The notes below the pieces were generated by a model. The model was not told the DNA's origin, ran no database searches, and saw only the letters and a list, made by a program, of their open reading frames with translations. A DNA stretch of 64,000 nucleotides from Arcanobacterium haemolyticum DSM 20595 (lineage in GTDB: Bacteria > Actinomycetota > Actinomycetes > Actinomycetales > Actinomycetaceae). The translations under genes and the position numbers were made by a program. The first letter of the stretch is position 1; every line of letters starts with the position of its first letter. The DNA lies in contig NC_014218.1 in the NCBI RefSeq assembly GCF_000092365.1, positions 1,054,001 to 1,118,000 on the forward strand, given 5' to 3'. Of the stretch, positions 1 through 8,772 are shown piece by piece.

Positions 1-145
1 AACGGTTTTGCGATGCGAACCAGCGCCCGCTTTCTGTATGAATTACTGCCACGGATAGTGGGGCACCGTCTGGCGTGGAAAGTTCGAATCCTTCCACGTT
101 TCCGGGTTCTACTTGGGAGGTTGCGCATACCCGAATGTCAGGCAT
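1..145 (-). CDS. Rieske-type non-heme iron oxygenase ferredoxin subunit (partial, N-terminus only)
   Basis: The minus strand has an ATG at 145 followed by 48 open codons running off the window edge. The predicted start is MPDIRVCATSQVEPGNVEGF, then a beta-rich stretch (ELSTPDGAPLSVAVIHTESG), which resembles the first strands of small Rieske ferredoxins. The iron-binding CxH motifs would lie beyond the edge, so the call rests on the start of the fold and on context. In actinobacterial suf operons a Rieske protein gene commonly lies between sufD and sufC. The start overlaps the sufD stop by 8 bases, indicating translational coupling. Its job in Fe-S assembly is not established. Confidence 0.6.
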   Translation of the reverse strand, partial: MPDIRVCATSQVEPGNVEGFELSTPDGAPLSVAVIHTESGRWFASQNR

Positions 146-1268
146 TATCTGCACACCCCATTGTTAGATCGAGTTCGGCTTCGATGGCTTGCATGAGTTT
201 CGCTTCCACCTGTTCCACACCGATTTGTTGGATGAGTTCAGCGAAGAAGCCGCGAACTACGAGGCGCCGGGCTTCGTCTTCTGAGATGCCTCGGGACATG
301 AGGTAGAAGAGTTGCTCGTCGTCGAATCGGCCGGTTGCAGATGCGTGGCCGGCGCCTTCGATTTCGCCTGTTTCGATTTCAAGATTTGGTACGGAATCTG
401 CGCGTGCTCCACGGGTAAGGAGGAGGTTGCGGTTGAGTTCGTACGTATTAGTTCCGGTTCCTTCTGGGCGGATGAGAACATCGCCTACCCACACAGAGTG
501 GGCGTCGGTTCCTTGTAGCGCACCTTTGTAGGTGACGTTGGAGATTGCGTTTGGCACGCTGTGATCCACGAGGAGTCGGTTTTCTATGTGTTGGCCACCA
601 TCTACGAAGTAGGCGCCGAGCATATTCACGTTCGCTCCCGGTGCGGAGTATTCTACGGAGGACACCACGCGTACGAGCGATCCTCCTAGGGAAACCACGA
701 TGTGTTTCAGGGTTGCGTCGCGTCCTATACGGATTCGGTTGGAGGCGGTGTGTACTGTGCCTTCGTCCCATTCTTGAACGGTAACAAACGTGAGGTGGGC
801 TCCATCGCCGACGACGATTTCCACACCTTCGTTGATTCGCCCAGTTCCGTTGTGGGTAAGGACGACGATTCCTTCTGAATGCGATTCTGCTTCAACGTAT
901 ACGTGAAGTGGTGCAACGTCAGTGTTTCCCTGCCCGGTCACTGCGATCACGGTTTCGTGTTCGAGTTTGGTATCGCGTGGGAGGGTGATGGCGTGTGCCT
1001 GGGTGAACGCGTTCCATTCAACAACGGAGGTGCGATCTTCTGGTGGAGATACGCGGCCGAGTCGCGAATCGTCACGTGCGATGAGTTCGTAGCGAGCGTC
1101 ACCGGTCACGGTAACGGCAGGTGTTTCGTCTGTGGCGCCTGTGAAGAAGTCGTCGATTTTTTCGATCGGGGTGAAGCGCCAATCTTCTTCGCGCCCGTGT
1201 GGGATTGGGAATGCTTCGAGATCGAATGAGAGTGCGCGATCTGCGCGAGAGTTCATTACTTGCGACAT
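138..1268 (-). CDS. sufD: Fe-S cluster assembly protein SufD
   Basis: This 376-residue protein has the right length for SufD, a scaffold partner in the SufBCD complex that builds Fe-S clusters in the cytosol. The beta-helix core is followed by the conserved C-terminal SufB/SufD domain, with [21 protein letters not shown] and EARRLVVRGFF near the end. SufD lacks the cluster cysteines of SufB and acts with the ATPase SufC, whose gene is probably just outside the window. The start overlaps the sufB stop by one base (TGATG), so the two are translated together. Expression is presumably controlled by the SufR-like regulator at the head of the operon. Confidence 0.93.
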   Translation of the reverse strand: MSQVMNSRADRALSFDLEAFPIPHGREEDWRFTPIEKIDDFFTGATDETPAVTVTGDARYELIARDDSRLGRVSPPEDRTSVVEWNAFTQAHAITLPRDTKLEHETVIAVTGQGNTDVAPLHVYVEAESHSEGIVVLTHNGTGRINEGVEIVVGDGAHLTFVTVQEWDEGTVHTASNRIRIGRDATLKHIVVSLGGSLVRVVSSVEYSAPGANVNMLGAYFVDGGQHIENRLLVDHSVPNAISNVTYKGALQGTDAHSVWVGDVLIRPEGTGTNTYELNRNLLLTRGARADSVPNLEIETGEIEGAGHASATGRFDDEQLFYLMSRGISEDEARRLVVRGFFAELIQQIGVEQVEAKLMQAIEAELDLTMGCADNA

Positions 1269-2710
1269 CAGCCGACGGATCCTTCCATCTGAAGTTCGAT
1301 TAGTCGATTCAATTCGAGTGCGTATTCCATCGGAAGTTCGCGTGCGATTGGTTCAACGAAGCCACGCACGATCATCGCCATGGCGTCAGTTTCTTCGATA
1401 CCTCGGGACATGAGGTAGAAGAGTTGGTCTTCAGACACTTTGGATACGGTTGCTTCGTGGCCCATTTCGACGTCATCCACACGTACGTCCACGTACGGGT
1501 ATGTATCAGAGCGGGAAATAGAATCAACCAAGAGTGCGTCACACAGCACGTTTGACTTCGAATTGTGTGCATTTTCTTCGATTTGAACGAGGCCACGGTA
1601 TGCGGAGCGTCCACCCCCGCGCGCAACAGACTTCGACACGATCGACGACGACGTATTCGGCGCCATGTGAACCATCTTCGAACCGGTGTCCTGGTATTGG
1701 CCCTCGCCTGCGAATGCGATCGACAGCGTTTCGCCGCGTGCGTGTTCGCCCGTGAGGTAGACGGCTGGGTACTTCATGGTCACTTTGGAACCGATGTTGC
1801 CATCGATCCATTCCATGGTTCCGCCTTCTTCGACCATTGCACGCTTCGTGACCAGGTTAAAGACGTTGTTGGACCAGTTTTGGATGGTTGTGTAACGGAC
1901 TCGCGCGTTCTTTTTGACGAAGATTTCAACGACGGCGGAGTGCAGCGAATCCGATGAGTAGATTGGAGCTGTGCAGCCTTCGACGTAGTGAACGTAGGAG
2001 CCTTCGTCAGCGATGATAAGCGTACGTTCGAACTGCCCCATGTTCTCAGTGTTGATACGGAAGTATGCCTGAAGTGGGATCTCCACGTGAACGCCCTTAG
2101 GGACGTAGACGAAGGAGCCGCCAGACCAGACTGCCGAATTTAAGGAGGCGAACTTGTTGTCACCTAATGGAATTGCTGTACCGAAGTATTCTTGGAAGAT
2201 TTCTGGATGTTCGCGTAGGCCGGTATCGGTATCGAGGAAGATAACGCCTTGTTCTTCAAGATCTTCACGAATCTTGTGGTAAACGACTTCCGATTCGTAC
2301 TGGGCTGCAACACCGGCAACCAGGCGTGCTTTTTCAGCTTCTGGGATGCCTAGCCGATCGTACGTGTTCTTGATGTCTTCAGGGAGATCTTCCCAGGAGG
2401 TTGCTTGACCTTCTGTGGACTTCACGTAGTACTTGATCGAATCGAAATCGATTTTGCCAAGATCTGCGCCCCAGGTTGGCATCGGACGGCGTTCGAAGAG
2501 CTTCAGCGACTTCAAACGCTTCTTCAGCATCCATTCTGGTTCGCCCTTACGTTCAGAAATATCGCGAACGACGTCTTCATTCAAACCACGTTTTGCTGAA
2601 GCACCAGCTGTATCGGTGTCATGCCACCCATACTGGTACGAGCCTCCAATGGCTTCGATAGTTTCTTCTTGGGTTAGCTGTTCTTGTGAACCCATCCCGC
2701 TTTGGGTCAT
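1268..2710 (-). CDS. sufB: Fe-S cluster assembly protein SufB
   Basis: SufB, 480 residues, is the main scaffold of the SufBC2D complex. The sequence shows the family's YYVKSTEGQ segment near the N-terminus, the glycine-rich [14 protein letters not shown] region and the C-terminal [21 protein letters not shown] motif shared with SufD. The length fits an intein-free SufB; mycobacterial homologues often carry an intein, and none is seen here. The start overlaps the stop of the upstream regulator by four bases (ATGA) and lies behind a purine-rich GGGAAGGAAA stretch. Confidence 0.96.
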   Translation of the reverse strand: MTQSGMGSQEQLTQEETIEAIGGSYQYGWHDTDTAGASAKRGLNEDVVRDISERKGEPEWMLKKRLKSLKLFERRPMPTWGADLGKIDFDSIKYYVKSTEGQATSWEDLPEDIKNTYDRLGIPEAEKARLVAGVAAQYESEVVYHKIREDLEEQGVIFLDTDTGLREHPEIFQEYFGTAIPLGDNKFASLNSAVWSGGSFVYVPKGVHVEIPLQAYFRINTENMGQFERTLIIADEGSYVHYVEGCTAPIYSSDSLHSAVVEIFVKKNARVRYTTIQNWSNNVFNLVTKRAMVEEGGTMEWIDGNIGSKVTMKYPAVYLTGEHARGETLSIAFAGEGQYQDTGSKMVHMAPNTSSSIVSKSVARGGGRSAYRGLVQIEENAHNSKSNVLCDALLVDSISRSDTYPYVDVRVDDVEMGHEATVSKVSEDQLFYLMSRGIEETDAMAMIVRGFVEPIARELPMEYALELNRLIELQMEGSVG

Positions 2711-3438
2711 TTATTTCCTTCCCGATCGCCAGATTCTTCCGGCGTGATGCGTTGCGAACCGTGACGTGGCCGCAAGTTTTGTGGAATACCTAAAAGGATG
2801 TTTGTTGTACACACGTGACCACCGCTAGCTAGCGTGGAGAGGCGCTGAATTGGGACGCCTAAGAGACGAGCAAATGCTTGGGTCTCTGCTTCACACATTT
2901 CCGGGAAGTCTTTAGCAACTTCCTGGATTGGGCAATGCCCTTGGCACAACTGGATCGCTAACGCGTGAGGCCCACCTCGCCTAAGCGTTGCGACGAATCC
3001 ATCCTTTGTAAGTGCTTCCGCAAGAGTAGCTGATTTTTCGGCAGTCGATTCACCAGACCGTTCCAGAATAGAGCGATATCGCGATTCGAGTTTTTGAGTA
3101 CGTGCCTGAACGAATTCAGCCACTCCTTCGTTTCCGAGTTCGTTTCGTAAAAATGCCAACGCTTGGTTAGCAAGATCTGCATATCCTTGGCCAAGAAGTT
3201 CCTGACCTGCCGCGGTAGCGACGTACCGGCGCGATGGGCGCCCACGGCGTGCCGGACCTTGGCTATTTCCTTCGTGAGTTTGAATAAGATCATCTGCAAC
3301 CAGGGATGATATGTGACGACGAACTGCCGCTGGAGTGAGAACTAAGATTCGTGCGAGTTCACCTGCTGTGATCGGACCACGTTCAACGATCAAGCGTAGG
3401 ATCTGTTCGCAGGTCCCTACATCTTCTCCGTCAGTCAT
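2707..3438 (-). CDS. sufR: SufR-like Fe-S-sensing transcriptional repressor
   Basis: The predicted protein of 243 residues has an N-terminal ArsR/MarR-like winged helix ([20 protein letters not shown], about residues 25-45) and a C-terminal part with spaced cysteines: [15 protein letters not shown] and GHVCTT. Cysteines of this kind hold the Fe-S cluster in SufR. Known SufR proteins repress the suf operon when cluster supply is adequate. I chose the ATG at 3438 rather than one four codons upstream because GGAGGTGGCC precedes it directly. It is the first gene of the suf operon and overlaps sufB by four bases, so autoregulation is likely. Confidence 0.85.
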   Translation of the reverse strand: MTDGEDVGTCEQILRLIVERGPITAGELARILVLTPAAVRRHISSLVADDLIQTHEGNSQGPARRGRPSRRYVATAAGQELLGQGYADLANQALAFLRNELGNEGVAEFVQARTQKLESRYRSILERSGESTAEKSATLAEALTKDGFVATLRRGGPHALAIQLCQGHCPIQEVAKDFPEMCEAETQAFARLLGVPIQRLSTLASGGHVCTTNILLGIPQNLRPRHGSQRITPEESGDREGNK

Positions 3439-3467
3439 GGCCACCTCCAACTACTTCAATCTTTACA

Positions 3468-3500
3468 CAACATTTTTGTTGCAATATTAAAGTTTTGCAA
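3468..3500. promoter_or_regulatory. Candidate suf operator: short inverted repeats upstream of sufR
   Basis: About 30 bases upstream of the sufR start lies CAACA-TTTT-TGTTG (3468-3481), followed by TTGCAA (3479-3484) repeated at 3495-3500. This AT-rich palindromic stretch is the only obvious dyad between the Nudix gene and sufR. I infer that it is the SufR operator or part of the promoter; no clean -35/-10 pair could be fixed. Confidence 0.35.
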
Positions 3501-3567
3501 GTCGGATTAGGAAGAGTTACGCCACAATCGAATGCAAAAGTGTCACTAAAACCCGCTATATCGGGCG

Positions 3568-4185
3568 TTACCCACGTTTTTTCACATAGAACATTGCAGC
3601 GAGCACCCCAACAACAAGCGTAGGGCAGGATATATGGCGGCTGAAAATAGCGTCCATAACGTCATCAATGTTCACCCAATGAACAGTTATTTCGCGTTCT
3701 TCTTCCATGCGCTCAAACTCAACCGCAGTTGCTTCACGCACGTCTTCAGCCAAGAAGATCGTGATCTTTTCGTTGCTCACACCAGCTGACGCATGAAAAT
3801 CTACTAGCTCGGTCCATTGCCCCGCCTCATAGCCGGTCTCTTCTGCCAACTCCCGCGCAGCAGCAACTCGTTTATCTTCACCCGCAACATCACACAACCC
3901 GGCAGGAATCTCCCACATCATCTGCCGAGGAGCATGCCGATACTGGTTAATCAACAACACGTCCCACGAATCACCGTGAGGCCGAATCGCTACGATGCCC
4001 ACGGCGTCGTCATGATCCATATACTGGCGAAACGCACGATCCCCCGAATCAAACTCAAGCTGATCGTTCCACACCTCAAAAACGGGACTGGAATACTCGT
4101 GCGTCGATGATAAAACTTTGACGTGATCTGGTACCGATACGTCTTCTAACGCGATTTCACCAAGAACAGTCCTGTAGGTGCTCAC
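3568..4185 (-). CDS. Nudix hydrolase, ADP-ribose pyrophosphatase type
   Basis: This 205-residue protein carries a Nudix box around residues 97-122, with PAGLCDVAGED followed by AARELAEETGYEA. The REL-EETG residues bind the metal. Its length and the preceding YRHAPRQMMWEIPAG segment are typical of ADP-ribose pyrophosphatases, which hydrolyse ADP-ribose to AMP and ribose 5-phosphate; the substrate is not proven by sequence alone. The start overlaps the stop of the MurJ-like gene by four bases, so it ends a long co-transcribed cell-envelope series. The adjacent hairpin with CCCG/CGGG arms (about 3551-3564) is too short to call a terminator. Confidence 0.85.
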   Translation of the reverse strand: MSTYRTVLGEIALEDVSVPDHVKVLSSTHEYSSPVFEVWNDQLEFDSGDRAFRQYMDHDDAVGIVAIRPHGDSWDVLLINQYRHAPRQMMWEIPAGLCDVAGEDKRVAAARELAEETGYEAGQWTELVDFHASAGVSNEKITIFLAEDVREATAVEFERMEEEREITVHWVNIDDVMDAIFSRHISCPTLVVGVLAAMFYVKKRG

Positions 4186-5741
4186 ATCAAACCCTTTCCA
4201 CGCAAATCATGCCGCATCACGAAAACTACTGGCACCAGCACTCCAAGCCCACCGCACGCAGCCGCAACAAACGCACCCACAATGCCACCACTAGTCATAC
4301 CCTGAATCCACGGCACGCCAAACCATGCAGCCACGCCTGTCACAGCGAGTACAGGTAAAACTCGAACCAAACGATTCCCATAATCGCCAATGATCCGTGC
4401 ACCGCTCGTCCGCCGAAGAATCCCTAACAAAACAATTGAACCGACGCTTAAGCCAATCGACAGCGCACTACCAACCCACGCCAATGTAGCCTCACGCCCA
4501 GAAACTCCTAGCGCATTCGCAAAAATCAACACGGCAATCGTGGCCGCCCACGCAATCGTGTTCGTCAACACCACATAACGCGGGCGTCCCAAACCATACA
4601 GGACGCGAGCACCGTGATATAGAAGCGAAAAACCGACAGCTCCTAATGCCATCGTCTGTAACGCAAGATCCAAGCCCACGATCGGATTACCCAACTCAAC
4701 CACAGTCTTAGCTGGACCAGCCAACACGGCAATCAACACTGCCGCAACACTCCCCATGACCAGTACAAGGTAAGTCGATTTCCCAACCAACATTTTCAGC
4801 TTCGCTGTCTCCCCCAGTTCGCTCGCTTCGGAAATCCGTGGAAACACCGCAGTAGCAATCGGGACAGCCAACACAGCATACGGAACCATGAAAATCGCAT
4901 ACGCATAGTTAAACGCGGCAAACGTGCCGGCGTCAGACAACGCATTCGTGGTGTACATAATCGCAATAATCGCAACCTGTTGAGCCGCCAGCGCAGCCAA
5001 ACCAGCGCCACCCATACGAACCGTATCGCGCCCAACACCATCAGGGAAGCTCCATCCGATTCGAATCTGAACCAACTTGAGCACCGCAGGTAACTGGACA
5101 AGCGAGAACACGGCAACACCCGCAGTTGTCCCCCACCCCAACAAACTCACCGCGGCCATCGTAACCTCAGCAGGTTCTATCTGCGGGCCAACAGTGAGCG
5201 CATACCAGGCAAACACACCAACTACCACGATCGACGATAGCAATGGCGCAAGAGCAGGCAACACGAACTGCTTGTGCGCCTGCAACACTCCGGAAAACAC
5301 CACCGATATGCCATACAACGGGATCTGGATGGCGAACATCCGTAGCAGACTCGTGCCTAACGCGGCTTGTTCAGCAGGCACATCACCAAGCAAGAAACCA
5401 ACGATCGATGGGGCTGCGAGTATCACTATCACAGCCAGCGGCACCGACACAGACAAAATCCACGTGCACAAAGCCGTGACGGTCTGCGACACTTCTGCCC
5501 GGAGATTGCGCGCCATGAAGCGCGACACCAGCGGGATCACTGCACCCGCAAGCGCGCCGCCTGCTGCCACCTCAAACAACACATTCGGAACCGTGTTAGC
5601 TGTATCGTACGTACCTGCCACCGCACCATCGGACATAGCCCACGATTGCGCTAACTTACGCACCAATCCCATCATGCGCGAACCCAACGTTAGCAGCGCG
5701 ATAATGCCTGCTGCTCCCGCAACCGACGATGTCTTCTTCAT
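4182..5741 (-). CDS. MurJ/MviN-family membrane protein (putative lipid II flippase)
   Basis: This 519-residue polytopic protein has about 13-14 hydrophobic segments and the MviN/MurJ N-terminal signature (GSRMMGLVRKLAQSWAMSD, then NVLFEVAAGGALAGAVIPL). MurJ moves lipid II across the membrane for peptidoglycan synthesis. Actinobacterial MurJ proteins often carry long cytoplasmic extensions such as the pseudokinase domain of mycobacterial MviN. This one is only the membrane core. It follows the MraY-like gene with a 9-base gap and overlaps the Nudix gene, which supports a role in envelope growth. Another family flippase elsewhere in the genome could be the main MurJ. Confidence 0.85.
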   Translation of the reverse strand: MKKTSSVAGAAGIIALLTLGSRMMGLVRKLAQSWAMSDGAVAGTYDTANTVPNVLFEVAAGGALAGAVIPLVSRFMARNLRAEVSQTVTALCTWILSVSVPLAVIVILAAPSIVGFLLGDVPAEQAALGTSLLRMFAIQIPLYGISVVFSGVLQAHKQFVLPALAPLLSSIVVVGVFAWYALTVGPQIEPAEVTMAAVSLLGWGTTAGVAVFSLVQLPAVLKLVQIRIGWSFPDGVGRDTVRMGGAGLAALAAQQVAIIAIMYTTNALSDAGTFAAFNYAYAIFMVPYAVLAVPIATAVFPRISEASELGETAKLKMLVGKSTYLVLVMGSVAAVLIAVLAGPAKTVVELGNPIVGLDLALQTMALGAVGFSLLYHGARVLYGLGRPRYVVLTNTIAWAATIAVLIFANALGVSGREATLAWVGSALSIGLSVGSIVLLGILRRTSGARIIGDYGNRLVRVLPVLAVTGVAAWFGVPWIQGMTSGGIVGAFVAAACGGLGVLVPVVFVMRHDLRGKGLM

Positions 5742-5750
5742 AAGGCTTCC

Positions 5751-6566
5751 TTACGGGCGGCCAAACGCATCAATCATAGAAAGAATTCGGTTATGCTCAA
5801 TCACAGAGGAAAAAGAGACCTTTTCGGAGGCCAAGGTTAAGCCTGCAACGCCCGCAAGAGCCAGCAGCCGAGCTGGCACAGGCAACGTGGCTGCCAATGA
5901 AACGCCCAACTGTGCGCCCATCGCATTTGCGCCCAAATCGCCTAGCATGGTTGTACCGTTGAGATCGTCTGGAGCGACCAATGTTCCCGCTCCCATCAGC
6001 GCATACAACGGTACTCCCCCATCTTTTTGCACCAAAGCCAGCGGCAAGGCAACCATCCCTGATGCCTTCAACGCCCGGCCTGGCCGCAAATCAAGAAGGT
6101 TAATCAGGTTTGCCGTGGAAGCGATCAACAAGGCATCCACGCCAGCAGCTATAAGGCCAGAAAACGATCTTGGCTTTTCCAGGCAGATCCCTGCCACCGT
6201 TGCACCAGCACCGATAATCGCGATCTTAGCCACACCGGAAGTTACTTTGCCCTGCTTGAGAGCACCAAGATGCCCACGGAAACCTTTTCCCTGCGCCGCA
6301 AAAGAACCTTCACAATGATCATCGATATATCCTGCAGCGGCACCAGCTCCCGTGGCAACTAGGCTAGCACCACGGATCGAACCACGGGCTGTGAGCAATG
6401 TGCCTGCCATCATACCGCCGGCAAGCTGTGCACCGCTCACCAAGGATACAGAAGTGCCTTTGAACGAAGGCCGTTCCCACGAATCCAGTGGAAGGCGTTT
6501 AGCGGCTTTCCCAATCCCATAAGCGATCGTTGCGCCAGCGGCAGCCGCTAGAAGTTTCCTGATCAT
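5751..6566 (-). CDS. Divergent MraY/WecA-like (GT4) membrane protein
   Basis: A 271-residue hydrophobic protein that would easily be called hypothetical. It has the ordered landmarks of the MraY/WecA superfamily. These are AGYIDDHCEG (about 79-87; the Asp pair of the first cytoplasmic loop), KGFRGHLGALKQGKVTSG (94-111), NLINLLDLRPGRA (153-165; the NxxNxxDG-like motif) and MLGDLGANAMGA (208-219). True MraY and WecA transfer a phospho-sugar to undecaprenyl phosphate and are usually 320-360 residues with about 10-11 membrane helices. This protein is shorter and lacks the usual HIP-like motif. It lies between steB/mctB (4-base overlap) and the MurJ-like gene. Its activity is unknown; a sugar-phosphate transferase or a regulatory relative are both possible. 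Confidence 0.7.
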   Translation of the reverse strand: MIRKLLAAAAGATIAYGIGKAAKRLPLDSWERPSFKGTSVSLVSGAQLAGGMMAGTLLTARGSIRGASLVATGAGAAAGYIDDHCEGSFAAQGKGFRGHLGALKQGKVTSGVAKIAIIGAGATVAGICLEKPRSFSGLIAAGVDALLIASTANLINLLDLRPGRALKASGMVALPLALVQKDGGVPLYALMGAGTLVAPDDLNGTTMLGDLGANAMGAQLGVSLAATLPVPARLLALAGVAGLTLASEKVSFSSVIEHNRILSMIDAFGRP

Positions 6567-7579
6567 GCTGCTGGTTGCTCCTGTGCAGGGGCTTCGCCTG
6601 CAGCTGGCGGATTATCGGCAGGTTTAACCGATTCGACGCGAGGTGAGAGGGGGGCACCGGCGCCGTCGTCAAACCCCAGGTGAACCAGAGAATCATTAAG
6701 TTCTGCAGCAACTGCCATCACCACGTTCACTGTGCCAATTGCAAGTGATTCATTCAGGTTATCCACAGTAGAAGCACTACCAGCATCGCGGACAACTCGT
6801 GCCACATCCGCTGGTGAATCGGCAACTCCAGCAACTACGGTTGGAATGTGCTTAGCGAAACGAGCAGCCAGTTCAGCATAGGTTTGAGCATCATAGGTAG
6901 CCTGTGCTTGAACTTCAGAATTCTTTGCGGCTTTCTTATCGATCTCAGCCTGATCCGTGTCAGGAGCAATGAAAACAACGGCCTGCGCTTCGGCTTCGTT
7001 TGTTACAGCGATTGTCATCATTGGCCTTTCAGACCCGGTGAAGATGTCACGCAAGGTGGCATTCTGGCCAAAACCAGTCCCCTTGACTGTGAGCTGACGC
7101 AAAGCATCCGCCATCATCGTGTTCGCATCGGCACCTTGTTCTGCACCTTCAATATACGATGCCAACTGGGACGCGAATGTTGTGCGGTAGGCGGTTTGGT
7201 CTGCTGCCGTCCAGACGTTATTCAAGGTCACCTGCATGTTCACACTTGCGCCTGCCTGGGTAAGACGTTCAGTGGTAGCAACAATCTGTTCCGTGTTGGT
7301 GCCTGGCAGTGCCACGATCGCAACGGAACGGCCTGTCAGCGTACCAGAAACCAAGGTTGGAGCAACGTCAGTCCAGGCTGCTTCCTGTTGCGCAATGCTC
7401 TTACGAAGTTCGCTGGTCTCATTTTTGAGCCGCGAATTCGCTTCAGATAGCGCCTGAACTTGAGAGTTCAACACGTTGCCGATCGAATTCTGCAACGGGC
7501 CGGCGCCCAAAATAATACCAACAGCAAGGGCGATAAATACTGCGCCAAGCGAGACGAGGTGATAACGAAAGTCAACCAT
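6563..7579 (-). CDS. SteB/MctB family envelope protein (copper transporter-like)
   Basis: The protein of about 338 residues starts MVDFRYHLVSLGAVFIALAV: a short cytoplasmic head and one membrane helix. A coiled-coil stretch (LSEANSRLKNETSELRKSIAQQ) and an extracytoplasmic domain follow. That is the layout of MctB, the mycobacterial copper-resistance protein, and of SteB, the corynebacterial partner of SteA in cell separation. I chose the ATG at 7579 because the family begins with DFRYHxVSL; 18 extra upstream codons are open. It overlaps steA by 8 bases. The C-terminus is Pro/Glu/Ala-rich. Given the neighbouring MraY- and MurJ-like genes, a cell-division role is more likely here than copper export. 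Confidence 0.83.
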   Translation of the reverse strand: MVDFRYHLVSLGAVFIALAVGIILGAGPLQNSIGNVLNSQVQALSEANSRLKNETSELRKSIAQQEAAWTDVAPTLVSGTLTGRSVAIVALPGTNTEQIVATTERLTQAGASVNMQVTLNNVWTAADQTAYRTTFASQLASYIEGAEQGADANTMMADALRQLTVKGTGFGQNATLRDIFTGSERPMMTIAVTNEAEAQAVVFIAPDTDQAEIDKKAAKNSEVQAQATYDAQTYAELAARFAKHIPTVVAGVADSPADVARVVRDAGSASTVDNLNESLAIGTVNVVMAVAAELNDSLVHLGFDDGAGAPLSPRVESVKPADNPPAAGEAPAQEQPAA

Positions 7580-8765
7580 GATTCCACCTAAAAAGATTCT
7601 TAAACCAGAAAACCGTGTCTGAGAACCAGACATTGACCAAACTAAAAAGAATTTGCCCGGCGTCAGTAACTGCCAGCGATGCCGCGATCACAAGCACGCC
7701 TGTGATCAGCAAAAACGCAATCTGCCAGTTAGAAATTCGTGAGCGATACAGTTGGCTCACACCCTTTGCATCGATCAGCTTCGAACCAACCTGCAAACGA
7801 GTTAAGAATGTCGATGCCATGCCGCGGCGTCCCTTATCCAGGTATTCGATCAGTGTTGAGTGAGTACCCAACGCAACAATCAGGTTCGCACCCTTGGCAT
7901 CAGCTAGCAACATCGCGATATCTTCGGATGTTCCTGTAGCAGGGAAGATAACGTGTTCAATTCCCAAGTGTTCTACGCGTTTTTGGCCCGGTGCCCGGCC
8001 ATCGCGATATGCGTGCACAACAACTTCTGCACCAGATTTGAGGGCTTCATCGGACACAGAGTCCATATCCCCAACGATCATGTCTGGTTTGTATCCGGCT
8101 TCGATCAGCGCATCTGCTCCACCATCAACACCGATCAAAATTGGCCGGTATTCGCGGATGTAGGTGCGAAGCGCTTGAAGATCTTCCTTATAGCGGTATC
8201 CGCGCACAACAATCAGCGCGTGGCGGCCGGCGAACGACGTGCGAACGTCTGGCATGCCAATCCCGTCGAGAATCAGATCTTGTTCGCGCTCCACATACTC
8301 CATCGTGTTTGTGGCGAAAGCCTTGAGTTGGGTAGACATTCCGGCGCGTGCCGCTTCGCGCGCGTCTTCGATAGTCTGCGCTGTTTGTACTCGGCCTTCA
8401 GCGATGATTTCGCCACGTTCAGTGACAACGCCCGCAGCGTCCACTTTAATGATGCTGCCTTCGCGTACGTCCATAATTGCCGAACCGAGATCATCGATGA
8501 GTGGAATGCCTGCTTCATTTAAGATGATTGGCCCGAGGTTCGGGTAACGTCCTGATGTGGATTTGGCCGCGTTGAGCACTGCACGAGGTTTGCATTCAAC
8601 GAGTGCTTCGGCTGATACGCGATCCAGATCTTCGTGATCGATGATCGCAATATCACCCGCAACAAGACGTTTTGTTAGGTTCTTTGTTCGGGAATCGACT
8701 TTGACGGATCCCTCATGATCGCCACTGAGATCCGCGTTCGCATTCTTACGCCGTTTGAATACCAT
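7572..8765 (-). CDS. steA: SteA-like protein (thiamin pyrophosphokinase-like fold, cytokinesis)
   Basis: The predicted protein has 397 residues from the ATG at 8765; MVFKRRK follows six weaker upstream codons. Its middle part has the GVDGGADALIEAGYKPDMIVG and GDMDSVSDEAL segments of the thiamin pyrophosphokinase catalytic fold. The C-terminus has two hydrophobic segments (WQIAFLLITGVLVIAASLAV and a shorter one), matching SteA of Corynebacterium. SteA is known to work with SteB at the division septum and to activate a peptidoglycan hydrolase pathway. The overlap with the SteB-like gene supports a shared complex. A true thiamin kinase role is unlikely because of the membrane tail. Confidence 0.82.
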   Translation of the reverse strand: MVFKRRKNANADLSGDHEGSVKVDSRTKNLTKRLVAGDIAIIDHEDLDRVSAEALVECKPRAVLNAAKSTSGRYPNLGPIILNEAGIPLIDDLGSAIMDVREGSIIKVDAAGVVTERGEIIAEGRVQTAQTIEDAREAARAGMSTQLKAFATNTMEYVEREQDLILDGIGMPDVRTSFAGRHALIVVRGYRYKEDLQALRTYIREYRPILIGVDGGADALIEAGYKPDMIVGDMDSVSDEALKSGAEVVVHAYRDGRAPGQKRVEHLGIEHVIFPATGTSEDIAMLLADAKGANLIVALGTHSTLIEYLDKGRRGMASTFLTRLQVGSKLIDAKGVSQLYRSRISNWQIAFLLITGVLVIAASLAVTDAGQILFSLVNVWFSDTVFWFKNLFRWNHG

Positions 8766-8772
8766 AGAAATA

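Noticed and set aside
3545-3566. Terminator after the Nudix gene
   Set aside because: CCCG/CGGG arms are only four pairs and the T-tail is short, so it is not called.
5077-6318. A 413-codon open frame on the plus strand
   Set aside because: It is antisense to the MurJ-like and MraY-like genes and shows no domain or start signal.
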